DNA of 64,000 nucleotides from an uncultured Pelagibacteraceae bacterium (GTDB taxonomy: Bacteria > Pseudomonadota > Alphaproteobacteria > Pelagibacterales > Pelagibacteraceae), in assembly GCA_902624195.1 (NCBI GenBank), contig CACNWV010000003.1, forward strand, positions 30,725 through 94,724, written 5' to 3'. A program made the position numbers and the translations under genes. This document shows, piece after piece, positions 36,533 to 47,176 of this stretch. Each line of letters opens with the position of its first letter. Position 1 is the first letter of the stretch. The notes under the pieces were generated by a model, which was not told the DNA's origin, did no database searches, and was given only the letters and a program-made list of their open reading frames with translations.

Positions 36533-37479
36533 TAATTTGCTGCCTTAAGTAAACGGTCGTTAATTGCTAAACCTACTCCCTTATTTGGAAGTTTAGATAC
36601 AAAAATTTTTTTAAATCCTTTTTTTTTAATTATTCTCATAATTTTGTATAAATTAGTTGCAGCTTCTTTCAAGTCAGCTTTTTTACTTAAATTGAAATAA
36701 TTGTCATGTTTTTCATATTTTTTTCCAAAAACTATATAAGCATGGGAAGAATTTTTTGGTTTTTTTCCAAAAATGACAGGTATTCCTGGATAATAATGTT
36801 TTTTTAACATCCCAGGCGATCTTAATTGAGATTTTTTTTTAGAAAATTTACATTTTAAACATTTCTTAATCTCACTACTACTAATTACGCCTGGTCTTAA
36901 TATTTTGGGGCTTTCAGTTAAATCAATAACCGTAGATTCAATTCCAATTCTTGAATTTCCACCATTTATAATGATTTTTAATTTTTTCTTGAAATCATCA
37001 AAAACATCAAAAGCATTTATTGGGCTGATTTTAGAAGAAAGATTTGCGCTTGGCATTGCAAGAGGAAAATCAATTTGTTTTAATATATTCCTAATTATTT
37101 TATGTCTTGGAAATCTAATGGCTACAGTGCGTAAATTCGCAGTAGCTAGCGTGGTAATTTTTGATCTCTTAGTTTTCTTCAAAACAAATGTTAAAGGACC
37201 TGGGCAAAATTTTTTGTAAAGTTTAATAAAATTATCATTAAGTACAACATCATGATTTATATCTTTTATACTGTGATAATGAATTATGAGGGGATTTTTT
37301 TTCGGTCTTTTTTTTATTTTAAAGATTTTTAATACAGCTTTTCTTAAGTATGCGTTTCCAGCCAGTCCATAAACTGTCTCTGTAGGCAATCCAGCTATTT
37401 TACCCTTTTTTAAAGAAATAACTGTTTTTTTTAGTATCTTTCTGTTGAAAGAATAAATATTTGAATAGAAGTTTTTCAT
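36532..37479 (-). CDS. Threonylcarbamoyl-AMP synthase (Sua5/YrdC/YwlC)
   Basis: The 315-aa protein begins its core with KKGKIAGLPTETVYGLAGNA, followed by KRPKKNPLIIHYH, FCPGPLTFVLKK and AMPSANLSSKISP. A C-terminal Sua5 domain (about 215-315) makes it the long form. It forms threonylcarbamoyl-AMP for t6A37 on ANN-decoding tRNAs. It is divergent from xseB with about 20 bp between. Confidence 0.93.
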   Translation of the reverse strand: MKNFYSNIYSFNRKILKKTVISLKKGKIAGLPTETVYGLAGNAYLRKAVLKIFKIKKRPKKNPLIIHYHSIKDINHDVVLNDNFIKLYKKFCPGPLTFVLKKTKRSKITTLATANLRTVAIRFPRHKIIRNILKQIDFPLAMPSANLSSKISPINAFDVFDDFKKKLKIIINGGNSRIGIESTVIDLTESPKILRPGVISSSEIKKCLKCKFSKKKSQLRSPGMLKKHYYPGIPVIFGKKPKNSSHAYIVFGKKYEKHDNYFNLSKKADLKEAATNLYKIMRIIKKKGFKKIFVSKLPNKGVGLAINDRLLKAAN

Positions 37480-37500
37480 AATGTAATTATTATTTAATTA

Positions 37501-37707
37501 ATGAAGATTGAAAATATTCCAGCTGATATCAAAAGTAAATCATTAAAAGAGGCTAGAGATGAAATTAATAAAATACTTATTAAACTTGAAAGTCAAGATT
37601 TAGACCTTATTAATACCGAAACTACCTATAAACGATTAATAAATTTAAATAAACACGTTGAAAATCTTTTTAAAATTAGATCCAAAGAAATTTCAGGTAA
37701 TAATTAG
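37501..37707 (+). CDS. xseB: Exodeoxyribonuclease VII small subunit
   Basis: The 68-aa helical protein contains LKEARDEINKILIKLESQDLDL, which matches the XseB pattern, and precedes ispA and dxs, a conserved xseB-ispA-dxs order. It partners with XseA (not in this window) to degrade single-stranded DNA. Confidence 0.85.
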   Translation: MKIENIPADIKSKSLKEARDEINKILIKLESQDLDLINTETTYKRLINLNKHVENLFKIRSKEISGNN

Positions 37708-37715
37708 ATAATAAA

Positions 37716-38591
37716 ATGATTAATAAAAAACTAATTAAAAATGCAAAAAAAATAGATTTTTTTTTGCTTAGTTATTTAAAAAAACAAAGTAAATCACTTT
37801 TAGTAGCACCAATGAAATATGGTGTAATCTCTGGAGGAAAAAAAATAAGATCATCAATAATTTTTGATACTGGTAAATTGTTAAAAGTTAATGAGAATAA
37901 ACTTCTTTCAATCTGTGCTGCAGTAGAGTGTATTCATTCTTATTCTTTAATACATGATGATCTTCCCTGCATGGATAATGATTCCATTAGAAGAGGAAAA
38001 CCCTCAACGCACAAGAAATATGGTGAGGCTACTGCTGTATTAGCTGGCAACTCATTACTTACTCTAGCTTTTGAAATAATTGTAGATAAAAGAAATTCAC
38101 TAACTTCCAATCAAAAAAACGAAATTGTAAGTCTATTATCAAATTTTGCGGGACATACCGGGATAGCTGGCGGGCAGGAGTTAGATTTAAAATTTGAAAA
38201 TAAAAAGAAATCATTAAGACAAATAATAGATATGCAAAGTAAAAAAACAGGAAAACTTTTTAACTTTTGTCTTCAGTCTGTTGCTATAATTGCAAATTGC
38301 AACAAAAGAGAAAAATTTTTTTTTGGTAAACTGGGCGAAGAAATAGGTCTACTATTTCAATTGGCTGATGATTTTTTGGATATAAAAGGCTCTAAAAAGT
38401 TGGTTGGCAAACCAATTAAAAAAGACAAAAAAAAGGGAAAATCAACCTTAATAAAACTAATGGGTTATAACAATTCACTAAGGTATGCAGAAAAATTGAA
38501 GAAAAAAATATTGCTAAAATTAAAAAAACATGGAAAAAATGCAACTGAATTAATTGAAACAATTGAATTTATAAAAGGAAGAAATTTTTAA
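37716..38591 (+). CDS. ispA: Geranyl/farnesyl diphosphate synthase
   Basis: The 291-aa trans-prenyltransferase has the first Asp-rich motif [12 protein letters not shown] and the second [10 protein letters not shown], with GGKKIRS at the N-terminus. It builds C10-C15 prenyl diphosphates from IPP and DMAPP for quinones, undecaprenyl-P and probably retinal precursors. It overlaps dxs by one base. Confidence 0.93.
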   Translation: MINKKLIKNAKKIDFFLLSYLKKQSKSLLVAPMKYGVISGGKKIRSSIIFDTGKLLKVNENKLLSICAAVECIHSYSLIHDDLPCMDNDSIRRGKPSTHKKYGEATAVLAGNSLLTLAFEIIVDKRNSLTSNQKNEIVSLLSNFAGHTGIAGGQELDLKFENKKKSLRQIIDMQSKKTGKLFNFCLQSVAIIANCNKREKFFFGKLGEEIGLLFQLADDFLDIKGSKKLVGKPIKKDKKKGKSTLIKLMGYNNSLRYAEKLKKKILLKLKKHGKNATELIETIEFIKGRNF

Positions 38592-40504
38592 TGACGAGGC
38601 TTATCAAACAAATTAACTTTCCTTCTGATTTAAGGAAATTTAAAAAAGAAAATTTAAAACAAATATCTGAAGAACTAAGGGATGAACTAATAGACGTAGT
38701 CTCTGAAACCGGAGGGCACCTGGGAGCTGGATTAGGAGTTGTGGAGTTGACTGTTGCTTTGCATTATGTATTTGATACACCAAAAGATAAATTAGTTTGG
38801 GACGTTAGCCATCAATGTTACCCTCATAAAATTATTACTGGTAGAAGAGATAGAATTAAAACTCTCAGAAAAGGTGGAGGTCTGTCAGGCTTTACAAAAA
38901 GGACTGAGAGTGAATACGATCCATTTGGTGCAGCTCATAGCTCTACATCAATTTCCTCAACTTTGGGAATGGCAGTAGCTAAAAAATTATCTAATAATAA
39001 AAACAATGTAATAGCTGTAATCGGTGATGGCGCAATGAGTGCAGGGATGGCTTATGAAGCTATGAATAATGCTGGAGCGCTTAAATCAAATTTAATTGTT
39101 GTGCTTAATGATAATGACATGTCAATAGCAAGGCCCGTTGGCGCAATGAGTAAATATTTAGCAAATCTTTTATCAGGTAAATTGTATTTTAGTTTTAGGG
39201 AAACAATAAAAATGATTATTTCATCTTTTTCAAAAAGGTTTTCGCAAAAAGCAGGAAAAGCTGAGGATTTGTTAAGAAATATAGTTACTGGAGGAACCTT
39301 ATTTAGTGAATTAGGCTTTTATTATGTAGGTCCTATTGATGGACATGATGTAGAAAATTTAGTTCAAATTCTAGAGAATGTTAAAAATTCTAATCATCAA
39401 GGCCCGGTCCTTATTCATGTGAGAACACAAAAAGGAAAAGGTTATAAACCAGCTGAAGAATCGGGAGATAAATACCATGGTGTTTCAAAATTTAATATAT
39501 CTACTGGCGAACAATCTAAGTCAAAATCCAATACACCGTCATACACGAAAGTATTTGCTGAAACTTTAATTAAACACGCAGAACAAGATACAAAAATAAT
39601 TGGTATTACTGGTGCAATGCCATCCGGAACTGGACTAAATCTATTTGAGAAAAGATTTCCTGATAGAACATTTGATGTCGGAATAGCTGAACAACATGCA
39701 GTAACATTTGCAGCTGGTTTAGCCACCGAAGGTTATAAACCGTATGCAGCTATTTACTCGACCTTTTTACAAAGGGCCTACGATCAGGTAGTACACGATG
39801 TTGCTTTACAATCTCTTCCTGTGCGTTTTGCAATTGATAGGGCTGGTTTGGTAGGTGCAGACGGTCCTACACACGCAGGTTCATTCGATATTACATATTT
39901 ATCTACTCTACCTAATTTTGTTGTTATGGCCGCAAGTGATGAGTCAGAACTTGTAAGAATGATTAATACTTCTGTTGAAATAAATGACAGACCTTCAGCA
40001 TTTAGATATCCTAGAGGAAACGGTATAGGAGTTGAATTACCATCTATAAAAGAAGTTTTAAAAATTGGAAAAGCAAGGATCATTAGAGAAGGGAAAAAAA
40101 TAGCTTTATTAAATTTTGGTACTAGACTAAAGGAATGTAAGAAAGCAGCGGAAAAACTTTTGACAAAAGGTATTGATTGCACAATAGTTGATGCAAGATT
40201 TTCTAAACCATTAGATGAAAAATTAATAATGGAATTAGCAACAAATCACGAAGTTCTTATAACAATTGAGGAAGGTTCAATAGGAGGTTTCGGATCTCAT
40301 GTTATGCAATTACTATCTGAAAGAGGAGTTTTCGACACTGGTTTAAAATTTAGATCTATGATCTTGCCAGATATATTTATTGATCAAGACACACCTGAAA
40401 AGATGTACGAAATAGCAGGCTTGGACTCTTTGTCAATTATTAATAAAGTTGAGGAAACTTTAAACTCAAATATTATTTTAGCTAAAAATAAGAAATCTAA
40501 TTAA
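38591..40504 (+). CDS. dxs: 1-deoxy-D-xylulose-5-phosphate synthase
   Basis: The 637-aa ThDP enzyme has [21 protein letters not shown], the ThDP site [20 protein letters not shown], and [15 protein letters not shown] in the pyrimidine domain. It makes DXP from pyruvate and glyceraldehyde-3-P, the first step of the MEP isoprenoid pathway. The stop interlocks in TTAA with convergent aroC. Confidence 0.97.
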   Translation: MTRLIKQINFPSDLRKFKKENLKQISEELRDELIDVVSETGGHLGAGLGVVELTVALHYVFDTPKDKLVWDVSHQCYPHKIITGRRDRIKTLRKGGGLSGFTKRTESEYDPFGAAHSSTSISSTLGMAVAKKLSNNKNNVIAVIGDGAMSAGMAYEAMNNAGALKSNLIVVLNDNDMSIARPVGAMSKYLANLLSGKLYFSFRETIKMIISSFSKRFSQKAGKAEDLLRNIVTGGTLFSELGFYYVGPIDGHDVENLVQILENVKNSNHQGPVLIHVRTQKGKGYKPAEESGDKYHGVSKFNISTGEQSKSKSNTPSYTKVFAETLIKHAEQDTKIIGITGAMPSGTGLNLFEKRFPDRTFDVGIAEQHAVTFAAGLATEGYKPYAAIYSTFLQRAYDQVVHDVALQSLPVRFAIDRAGLVGADGPTHAGSFDITYLSTLPNFVVMAASDESELVRMINTSVEINDRPSAFRYPRGNGIGVELPSIKEVLKIGKARIIREGKKIALLNFGTRLKECKKAAEKLLTKGIDCTIVDARFSKPLDEKLIMELATNHEVLITIEEGSIGGFGSHVMQLLSERGVFDTGLKFRSMILPDIFIDQDTPEKMYEIAGLDSLSIINKVEETLNSNIILAKNKKSN

Positions 40505-41583
40505 CCACACTGAGCTCTATGCATTAAATAATGGTCTAACAGCACGCAATTAATCATTGCTTCTCCTATTGGAACAGCTCTAATACCCACACAAGGATCA
40601 TGCCTCCCTTTAACAGAAATTTTTGTATTCTTACCTTTTTTATCTATAGTATTACGACTTGTTAGGATTGATGATGTTGGTTTAACTGCAAAAGAAGCAA
40701 TAATATTTTGACCAGAAGAAATTCCTCCTAAAATTCCACCTGCCTGATTGGATTTAAATTTAACACTACCAGAACTTTTACTCATTTCATCAGAATTTTC
40801 CTCTCCACTTAAAAAGGCTGCGTTCATACCTGCTCCAATATTAACTCCCTTCACAGCATTTATACTCATTAAAGCCGCAGCTATGTCAGTATCTAATTTG
40901 GAATAAATAGGTGCTCCTAAACCAACGGGGACACCAGTTGCTCTTAATTCTATTATTGCGCCGCAGGATGAACCTGCTTTTCTTACGGCTATAAGATATT
41001 TTTCCCATAGTTTTACAGATTTTTTGTCAGGACAAAAAAATGGATTTTTTCTAATCTCGCTATCATTCCAATTAGACTTGTCACAAGACATTAATCCTAA
41101 TTGGGTAACTGCCCCAATGACATTAAATTTTGAGCCAATTATTTTTTTTAGCACGATTTTAGCAACCGCTCCGGCTGCTACTCTACATGCTGTTTCCCTA
41201 GCTGACTGTCTTCCACCTCCTCTAAAATCTCTGATGCCGTATTTTTTAAAATATGTATAATCTGCATGACCAGGTCTAAATTTTTCTTTAATTGTTTCAT
41301 AGTCCCTGGATCTTTTGTCCTCATTATGTATAATAATCGATATTGGGGTACCAGTTGTTTTACCCTCAAATACACCTGATAAAATTATGGCATTATCAGA
41401 CTCTTTCCTTTGAGTGGTAAACTTTGACTGACCTGGCTTTCTTCTATCCATATCTTTTTGGATATCTTTCTCAGATAACGGAATATTAGGTGGACAACCA
41501 TCAATTACGCACCCAATAGCTGGACCATGGGACTCCCCCCATGTAGTGAACCTAAAAAATTTTCCAAAAGTATTAAAAGACAT
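40501..41583 (-). CDS. aroC: Chorismate synthase
   Basis: The 360-aa protein has [39 protein letters not shown] and [15 protein letters not shown], all diagnostic for chorismate synthase, which uses reduced FMN to convert EPSP to chorismate. It is transcribed toward dxs, sharing TTAA as both stop codons, and is divergent from pdxH with 34 bp between. Confidence 0.97.
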   Translation of the reverse strand: MSFNTFGKFFRFTTWGESHGPAIGCVIDGCPPNIPLSEKDIQKDMDRRKPGQSKFTTQRKESDNAIILSGVFEGKTTGTPISIIIHNEDKRSRDYETIKEKFRPGHADYTYFKKYGIRDFRGGGRQSARETACRVAAGAVAKIVLKKIIGSKFNVIGAVTQLGLMSCDKSNWNDSEIRKNPFFCPDKKSVKLWEKYLIAVRKAGSSCGAIIELRATGVPVGLGAPIYSKLDTDIAAALMSINAVKGVNIGAGMNAAFLSGEENSDEMSKSSGSVKFKSNQAGGILGGISSGQNIIASFAVKPTSSILTSRNTIDKKGKNTKISVKGRHDPCVGIRAVPIGEAMINCVLLDHYLMHRAQCG

Positions 41584-41617
41584 AGATAATTAATGTATAA
41601 ATTATTTTAAAGAAATT

Positions 41618-42250
41618 ATGAATCAAAAAAATGGCAAAAATTCACTAGGTATCGATATTTGCTTCGAAGATCTGGACAATCCTATAGAATTGTTCAAAAA
41701 ATGGTTTTCCAAAGCTGAAGAAAGCGAAATTAATGATCCAAACGCTGTAGCAGTTGCAACGTCAAATAAAAACAACCAGCCTAGTGTAAGGATGGTTTTA
41801 CTTAAAGGTTTGAGCGATAAAGGATTTGTTTTTTATACAAACCTCAATAGCAAAAAGAGCGGTGAACTAAAAGAAAATAAAAAAGCCTCTATGTGTTTTC
41901 ATTGGAAAAGTTTAAGAAGACAAGTAAGAGCTCTAGGAAAGGTCGAGGAGGTTTCAGCAAAAGAAGCGGATAATTATTTTAATTCCCGCCCATATAAAAA
42001 TAAGATAGGTGCTTGGGCATCATCTCAATCAGAGGTGTTAGATGAAAGAGAAACATTTTTAAAAAAAATTAAAGAATTTGAAGAAAAATTTCCTGATCAA
42101 AAAAAAGTTCCTAGGCCATCACATTGGTCTGGTTGGAGATTATTACCAGATGAGATAGAATTTTGGTTAGACGGCGATGGTAGAATTCATGAAAGATTAA
42201 TTTATAAAAAAAAAAATGATAAATGGGATAAAGAACTCTTATATCCTTAA
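41618..42250 (+). CDS. pdxH: Pyridoxamine 5'-phosphate oxidase
   Basis: The 210-aa FMN protein has RMVLLKGLSDKGFVFYTN, RQVRALGKVEEVSAKEAD and the C-terminal WRLLPDEIEFWLDG plus RIHERLIYK. It makes pyridoxal phosphate. Its stop interlocks with that of the convergent polyprenyl synthase (TTAA). Confidence 0.95.
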   Translation: MNQKNGKNSLGIDICFEDLDNPIELFKKWFSKAEESEINDPNAVAVATSNKNNQPSVRMVLLKGLSDKGFVFYTNLNSKKSGELKENKKASMCFHWKSLRRQVRALGKVEEVSAKEADNYFNSRPYKNKIGAWASSQSEVLDERETFLKKIKEFEEKFPDQKKVPRPSHWSGWRLLPDEIEFWLDGDGRIHERLIYKKKNDKWDKELLYP

Positions 42251-43260
42251 TAAGATCTGTTAAGACTAAAACTAGTTAAATTTTGTAAAATTTTTTTATC
42301 TCCAGTGTCAGGAAAAATTGCTAAAGCATCAAAAGAAACATTTACAAAATATTCTGCCTTTTTAAAAGTTGCCTCAACTGCTTTATATTTATGAATTAAA
42401 GCTAGAGTCTCGCTGAAATCTTCTTTGGTTCTTTTTTCTTTTTTCATAATTTCGGTTAAAAAAGACTTTTCTTCCTTATTACCTTTTTGAAAAATTGTAA
42501 TAAGGGGAAGTGTTACTTTTCCTTCAAAAAAATCTTTACCAATCTCTTTACCAAATAATTTTTCTTTTGCATAATAATCGAGAGCATCATCAGCTATTTG
42601 AAAAGCCAAACCTAAATATCGTCCATAAGACTCGAGTGCTTTTTTTTCTTTTTCCCTACTTCCAGATAAACAAGCTCCAGTTTTTGTTGCAGCAGCAAAA
42701 AGCGAGGCTGTTTTTAAATTTATAATTTCAATATAAGTCTCCTCAAGAAGGTCGGCCTCACCCTTATGTTGAAGCTGCAATACTTCACCTTGAGCAATTT
42801 TCGCAGAAGTGGATGATAAAAGTTTTAAAATTTCTAAGTCACCATCTTCAACCATCATTTCAAAGCATCTACTTAAAAGATAATCACCAACTAAAATTGA
42901 AGACTGATTCCCCCAAATTGAATTCGTAGTTTTTACACCTCTTCTTAGGTCGCTTTCATCAATGACATCATCATGTAACAACGTTGCTGAATGTATTAGT
43001 TCAACGCAAGCCGCTAAATTAATATCTCTAATATCTTCTTTGTAACCAGTTAATTTTGCTGATTCTAAAGTTAACAATGCTCTTAATCTTTTACCACCAG
43101 AACTCAGATGGTGGTTACTCATCTTCTCAATTAGATTTACATCGCTTTTCAGCTTATTTAGAATTAATTCCTCAACTTTACTTAGCTTACTGTTCAAAAG
43201 ATTTTTAAGTTCCAAGTAAGCGGAATTTGCTGATTTTTTTAAAGGTACAACTGATCCCAT
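42247..43260 (-). CDS. ispB: Long-chain polyprenyl diphosphate synthase
   Basis: The 337-aa protein has GGKRLRALLTLESAKL, LLHDDVIDESDLRRG and the second Asp motif FQIADDALDYYA. Size and motifs fit octa/decaprenyl diphosphate synthases that make the ubiquinone side chain; chain length cannot be read reliably from sequence. It is divergent from the S49 peptidase, with a 148-bp gap. Confidence 0.9.
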   Translation of the reverse strand: MGSVVPLKKSANSAYLELKNLLNSKLSKVEELILNKLKSDVNLIEKMSNHHLSSGGKRLRALLTLESAKLTGYKEDIRDINLAACVELIHSATLLHDDVIDESDLRRGVKTTNSIWGNQSSILVGDYLLSRCFEMMVEDGDLEILKLLSSTSAKIAQGEVLQLQHKGEADLLEETYIEIINLKTASLFAAATKTGACLSGSREKEKKALESYGRYLGLAFQIADDALDYYAKEKLFGKEIGKDFFEGKVTLPLITIFQKGNKEEKSFLTEIMKKEKRTKEDFSETLALIHKYKAVEATFKKAEYFVNVSFDALAIFPDTGDKKILQNLTSFSLNRSY

Positions 43261-43408
43261 AAGCGATCTTTATATTTGTTTTTAAGTAATAATAAAATTC
43301 TAAATGATCACCTGGTGACGCACCCACAATTCAACTATAAGTAGCGAAATTATTAATTAAAATTTAAATTTTTACTGTTATAAGAATAAAAGTAATCATC
43401 GTAAAAAT

Positions 43409-44221
43409 ATGTTTTCAATATTTAGAAAAAAAAAGGTAGTACCACATGTTAGGCTTACCGGCATAATAGGTTCGGCTGGTAAATTTAAACAAGGCATGGA
43501 GTTAGCCAACCAAAGAGATATTTTAAAGAAAGCTTTTTCAGTAAAAAAAATCACCCATGTTGCTATTTCAATTAATTCACCTGGCGGATCACCTGTTCAG
43601 TCGCACTTGATATATAGTTACATCAGGCAGCTAGCTGAAAAAAATAAAGTAAAGGTTATTGTCTTTGCTGAAGATGTTGCAGCTTCGGGAGGATATTTTA
43701 TTGCATGTGCAGGAGATGAGATATATGCTAACTCAAGTTCTATAATAGGCTCAATAGGAGTTATTTCAGCATCCTTTGGTTTTAAAGACTTAATCCAAAA
43801 AATTGGCGTTGAAAGAAGAGTCTACACAGCTGGAAAGAATAAAAGCACTTTAGATCCATTTAAGGAGGAGAACGAAGAAGATATAAAAAGATTAAAAACT
43901 ATTCAATTGGAACTTCATGCAGATTTTATTAAAATTGTTGAAAATAGCAGGGGATCAAAACTTAAGGATCCAGAAAAAAATAATATTTTTACTGGAGAAT
44001 TTTGGACTGGAAAAACTTCACTTAAACTTGGTTTAGTTGACGGCCTAGGTAACGCTGATCAAGTTTTAAAAGAGAAATTTGGTGACAAATTGATTATAAA
44101 AACTTTTGAAAAACCCAAAGGATTTATTGCCAGAAAACTTTCTTCATCTGTTCAAGATCCTGTTGAAAAAATTTTAAATATAATTGAAGAAAAATCAATT
44201 TGGCAAAAATTTGGTTTGTAA
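43409..44221 (+). CDS. S49 family serine peptidase (SohB/SppA-like)
   Basis: The 270-aa protein has NSPGGSPVQSH near 57-65 and the nucleophile serine in DVAASGGYFIACAGDEIYA (S93). The dyad lysine is expected in AGKNKSTLDPF. It has no clear N-terminal membrane segment, in contrast to SppA, and is shorter. Family members degrade cleaved signal peptides or membrane-associated fragments. glyQ starts directly after its stop. Confidence 0.88.
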   Translation: MFSIFRKKKVVPHVRLTGIIGSAGKFKQGMELANQRDILKKAFSVKKITHVAISINSPGGSPVQSHLIYSYIRQLAEKNKVKVIVFAEDVAASGGYFIACAGDEIYANSSSIIGSIGVISASFGFKDLIQKIGVERRVYTAGKNKSTLDPFKEENEEDIKRLKTIQLELHADFIKIVENSRGSKLKDPEKNNIFTGEFWTGKTSLKLGLVDGLGNADQVLKEKFGDKLIIKTFEKPKGFIARKLSSSVQDPVEKILNIIEEKSIWQKFGL

Positions 44222-45118
44222 ATGCCGATCAAAAAAAAAGCTAAAAAAAAAACTTCAGAAAGATTAAATTTTTTGTCTTTCCAAGATATAATTATGAATT
44301 TACAAAAATTTTGGGGCAAAAATGGATGCGTAATTTTACAACCTTACGATATGGAAGTAGGAGCAGGAACTTTTCATCCAGCTACTACTTTAAGGTCACT
44401 AGGACCTAAACCCTGGAGGGCAGCATATGTTCAGCCATCAAGAAGACCAACCGACGGAAGATATGGTGAAAATCCAAATCGATTACAGTATTATTATCAA
44501 TATCAAGTTATAATAAAACCCTCACCTAAAAATATAAAAAAACTTTATTTAAAAAGTTTAGCTACGATAGGTATTGACGTAAAAAATCATGACATTCGAT
44601 TTGTGGAGGATGATTGGGAAAGTCCGACTTTAGGAGCAGCAGGTTTAGGATGGGAAGTCTGGTGTGATGGAATGGAAATAACTCAATTTACTTATTTTCA
44701 ACAAATGACAGGAATTGAATGTAAATCTGTTCCTGTAGAAATTACATATGGTCTCGAAAGGTTATGCATGTTTGTTCAAGGAAAAAGTAATGTTTTCGAT
44801 CTTGATTGGAACAACGACGGAGTAAAATATAAAGAAGTTTTCTTTCAAGCGGAAAAAGAGTTTTCTGCTTATAATTTTGAATTTGCAAATACAGATATTT
44901 TACTAAAAAATTTTGAATCTACTGAAAATGAATGTAAATCTCTACTCGAAAAGAAACTCTCTTTACCAGCTTACGATCAATGTTTAAAAGCAAGTCATAT
45001 ATTCAATTTATTAGATGCTCGTGGTGTCATTGGTGTTGCAGAAAGAACTGGTTATATAACTAGAATTAGGGAGCTTGCAAAAGGTTGTGGCGCCTTATGG
45101 TTAAGTTCACAAAGTTAA
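44222..45118 (+). CDS. glyQ: Glycine-tRNA ligase alpha subunit
   Basis: The 298-aa protein has [23 protein letters not shown]-like [18 protein letters not shown] and [16 protein letters not shown], all highly conserved in GlyQ. The alpha subunit holds the aminoacylation site of the heterotetrameric GlyRS. It is followed after 3 bp by glyS. Confidence 0.97.
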   Translation: MPIKKKAKKKTSERLNFLSFQDIIMNLQKFWGKNGCVILQPYDMEVGAGTFHPATTLRSLGPKPWRAAYVQPSRRPTDGRYGENPNRLQYYYQYQVIIKPSPKNIKKLYLKSLATIGIDVKNHDIRFVEDDWESPTLGAAGLGWEVWCDGMEITQFTYFQQMTGIECKSVPVEITYGLERLCMFVQGKSNVFDLDWNNDGVKYKEVFFQAEKEFSAYNFEFANTDILLKNFESTENECKSLLEKKLSLPAYDQCLKASHIFNLLDARGVIGVAERTGYITRIRELAKGCGALWLSSQS

Positions 45119-45121
45119 ATT

Positions 45122-47176
45122 ATGGCAGAACTATTATTGGAATTATATAGTGAGGAAATCCCGCCACAATTACAAATATCAGCAAGGTCGCAATTAAAAG
45201 AATTTATTGAAAACTCTTTCAAAGAGGACAATATAAAGTATAAAGAACTGTCAGTTTACTCTTCACCAACTAGACTTACTCTGTTCATTAAAAATCTTGC
45301 AGACAAAATTAAAACAGAATCTAAAGAAATCAAAGGACCTAAAGTAGGATCTCCTGATCAAGTAGTACAAGGTTTTATAAAGTCCAAAAAAATTAATGAA
45401 CAAGACTTATTTGAAAAAGATACTGATAAAGGAAAGTTTTATTTTATCAAAACACAATCTCAATCAATCTCAATTGAATTTTTATTAACCAAAATTATTC
45501 CAAGTGTAATAGGAAAAATTAATTGGAAAAAATCAATGAAATGGTCAGACCATAATTTGATGTGGGGTAGGCCGCTTAGGTCAATTTTTGCAAAATTTAA
45601 CAATAAAAAATTAACATTTAAATTTGAACATCTTGATACCACCGATGAAGTGATTATTGAACAAGATTTAATTACAAAAACTAAAAAAATAAAAGATTTC
45701 AAAGATTATCTAGGTTTTTTGAAAATCAACAAAATATTAGTTGATCACAAGGAAAGGGAAGAGATTATTCTTAAAAAGATCAGCTCATTTTGCGAGTCTA
45801 AGCAATACAAAGATAAACTTAATCCAAAACTTTTAGAGGAGGTTGTTAACATTGTAGAGGATCCAAATTTACTTCATGTTAGTTTCAGTAAAGATTATCT
45901 AGAAATCCCCAAAGAAATTATAATCTCTACTTTAGAGAAACACCAAAGATACTTTCCAATTTTTGATAGTAGAGATCGATTAACTAATTATTTTTTTGTT
46001 GTAGCAAACAAAAAAGATGAAAAAAAATTAATCACACAAGGAAACAGAAGAGTTGTAGAAGCTAGACTAGCAGATGCCAAATTTTTCTGGGATAAAGATA
46101 GATCTAAAAATCTAATCAAACAAATAGCCAATCTTAAATCAGTGATTTTCTATGAAAAATTAGGAACTATTTATGACAAAACACAGAGGTTAAGGCAATT
46201 GGCCGGTCTGTTGTCAGATGACTTAAATATTAATAAAGAAAAAGTTCAAGTTGCAGCTTCAATTTCTAAATCTGATTTATGTTCAGACCTAGTTCGAGAA
46301 TATCCAGAGCTTCAGGGCGTTATGGGAAAATATTTTGCGTTAGTACAAGGTTTTGAGGAGGATGTAGCAAATTCAGTAAGTGATCATTATTTACCAATAG
46401 GTCTAACATCAGCACTACCTAAGAAACCTTTTAGCTATTCCATTTCAATTGTAGATAAGATAGATACCTTAGTTGGTTTTTTCTTTATTGATGAAAAACC
46501 TACGAGCTCAAAAGATCCTTTTGCTTTAAGACGAGCTGCAATTGGACTACTAAGAATAATAATTGAAAATAAATTATCGTTTAAACTTAGAGATTTAATA
46601 AGCTACGCTATAAGACTTTATCAAGAACAAGGTGTTGAAATTAAAAATGAAAAAACTGAACAACAAGTTCTAGAATTTATAAAGGAAAGAATGCGAAACG
46701 TATTAAAATTAAAAAATATTAAACCTGATGTTATTGAAGCATCAATCAGTTCTCATGCTGGAGATAATTTCTTAGCTCTTTATGCAAAAACACTTTTAAT
46801 GAATAAATACAAAAATAAAGGCATAGGACTAAATGCAATCAGCTCATATAAAAGAGCTTCAAATATTTTAGATAAAGCTGGAAAAAGAATCACCGGTAGA
46901 CCCGATGCTGTATTATTTAGAAAAGATGAGGAAAAAATACTTCATGAAAAAATAAATGAGATTCGGAAAGCTTTTACAGTTAAAGATGACAATAAGGACT
47001 ATGAAAGCTTGTTGATAAAGCTTTCTGATACGAAAGAATCTACCGATAATTTTTTTGACAATGTCGTAGTAAATGATGAAAATCAGGATATTAAAAATAA
47101 TCGATTAGAGTTGTTAAAAATGTTTTGTAATACTTTTGATAACTTCATTGATTTTTCAAAATTAGAAGGTCTGTAA
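45122..47176 (+). CDS. glyS: Glycine-tRNA ligase beta subunit
   Basis: The 684-aa protein begins ELLLELYSEEIPPQ and contains WKKSMKWSDHNLMWGRPLR, LEKHQRYFPIFD and KSDLCSDLVREYPELQGVMG, the standard GlyS motifs. It supplies tRNA binding. Its stop overlaps the ppdK start by one base, so glyQ-glyS-ppdK is likely one transcript. Confidence 0.96.
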   Translation: MAELLLELYSEEIPPQLQISARSQLKEFIENSFKEDNIKYKELSVYSSPTRLTLFIKNLADKIKTESKEIKGPKVGSPDQVVQGFIKSKKINEQDLFEKDTDKGKFYFIKTQSQSISIEFLLTKIIPSVIGKINWKKSMKWSDHNLMWGRPLRSIFAKFNNKKLTFKFEHLDTTDEVIIEQDLITKTKKIKDFKDYLGFLKINKILVDHKEREEIILKKISSFCESKQYKDKLNPKLLEEVVNIVEDPNLLHVSFSKDYLEIPKEIIISTLEKHQRYFPIFDSRDRLTNYFFVVANKKDEKKLITQGNRRVVEARLADAKFFWDKDRSKNLIKQIANLKSVIFYEKLGTIYDKTQRLRQLAGLLSDDLNINKEKVQVAASISKSDLCSDLVREYPELQGVMGKYFALVQGFEEDVANSVSDHYLPIGLTSALPKKPFSYSISIVDKIDTLVGFFFIDEKPTSSKDPFALRRAAIGLLRIIIENKLSFKLRDLISYAIRLYQEQGVEIKNEKTEQQVLEFIKERMRNVLKLKNIKPDVIEASISSHAGDNFLALYAKTLLMNKYKNKGIGLNAISSYKRASNILDKAGKRITGRPDAVLFRKDEEKILHEKINEIRKAFTVKDDNKDYESLLIKLSDTKESTDNFFDNVVVNDENQDIKNNRLELLKMFCNTFDNFIDFSKLEGL

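Noticed and set aside
43300-43345. TCACCTGGTGA inverted repeat and GC-richer patch before the S49 peptidase gene
   Set aside because: Too short to support an operator or small RNA; no good promoter spacing found around it.
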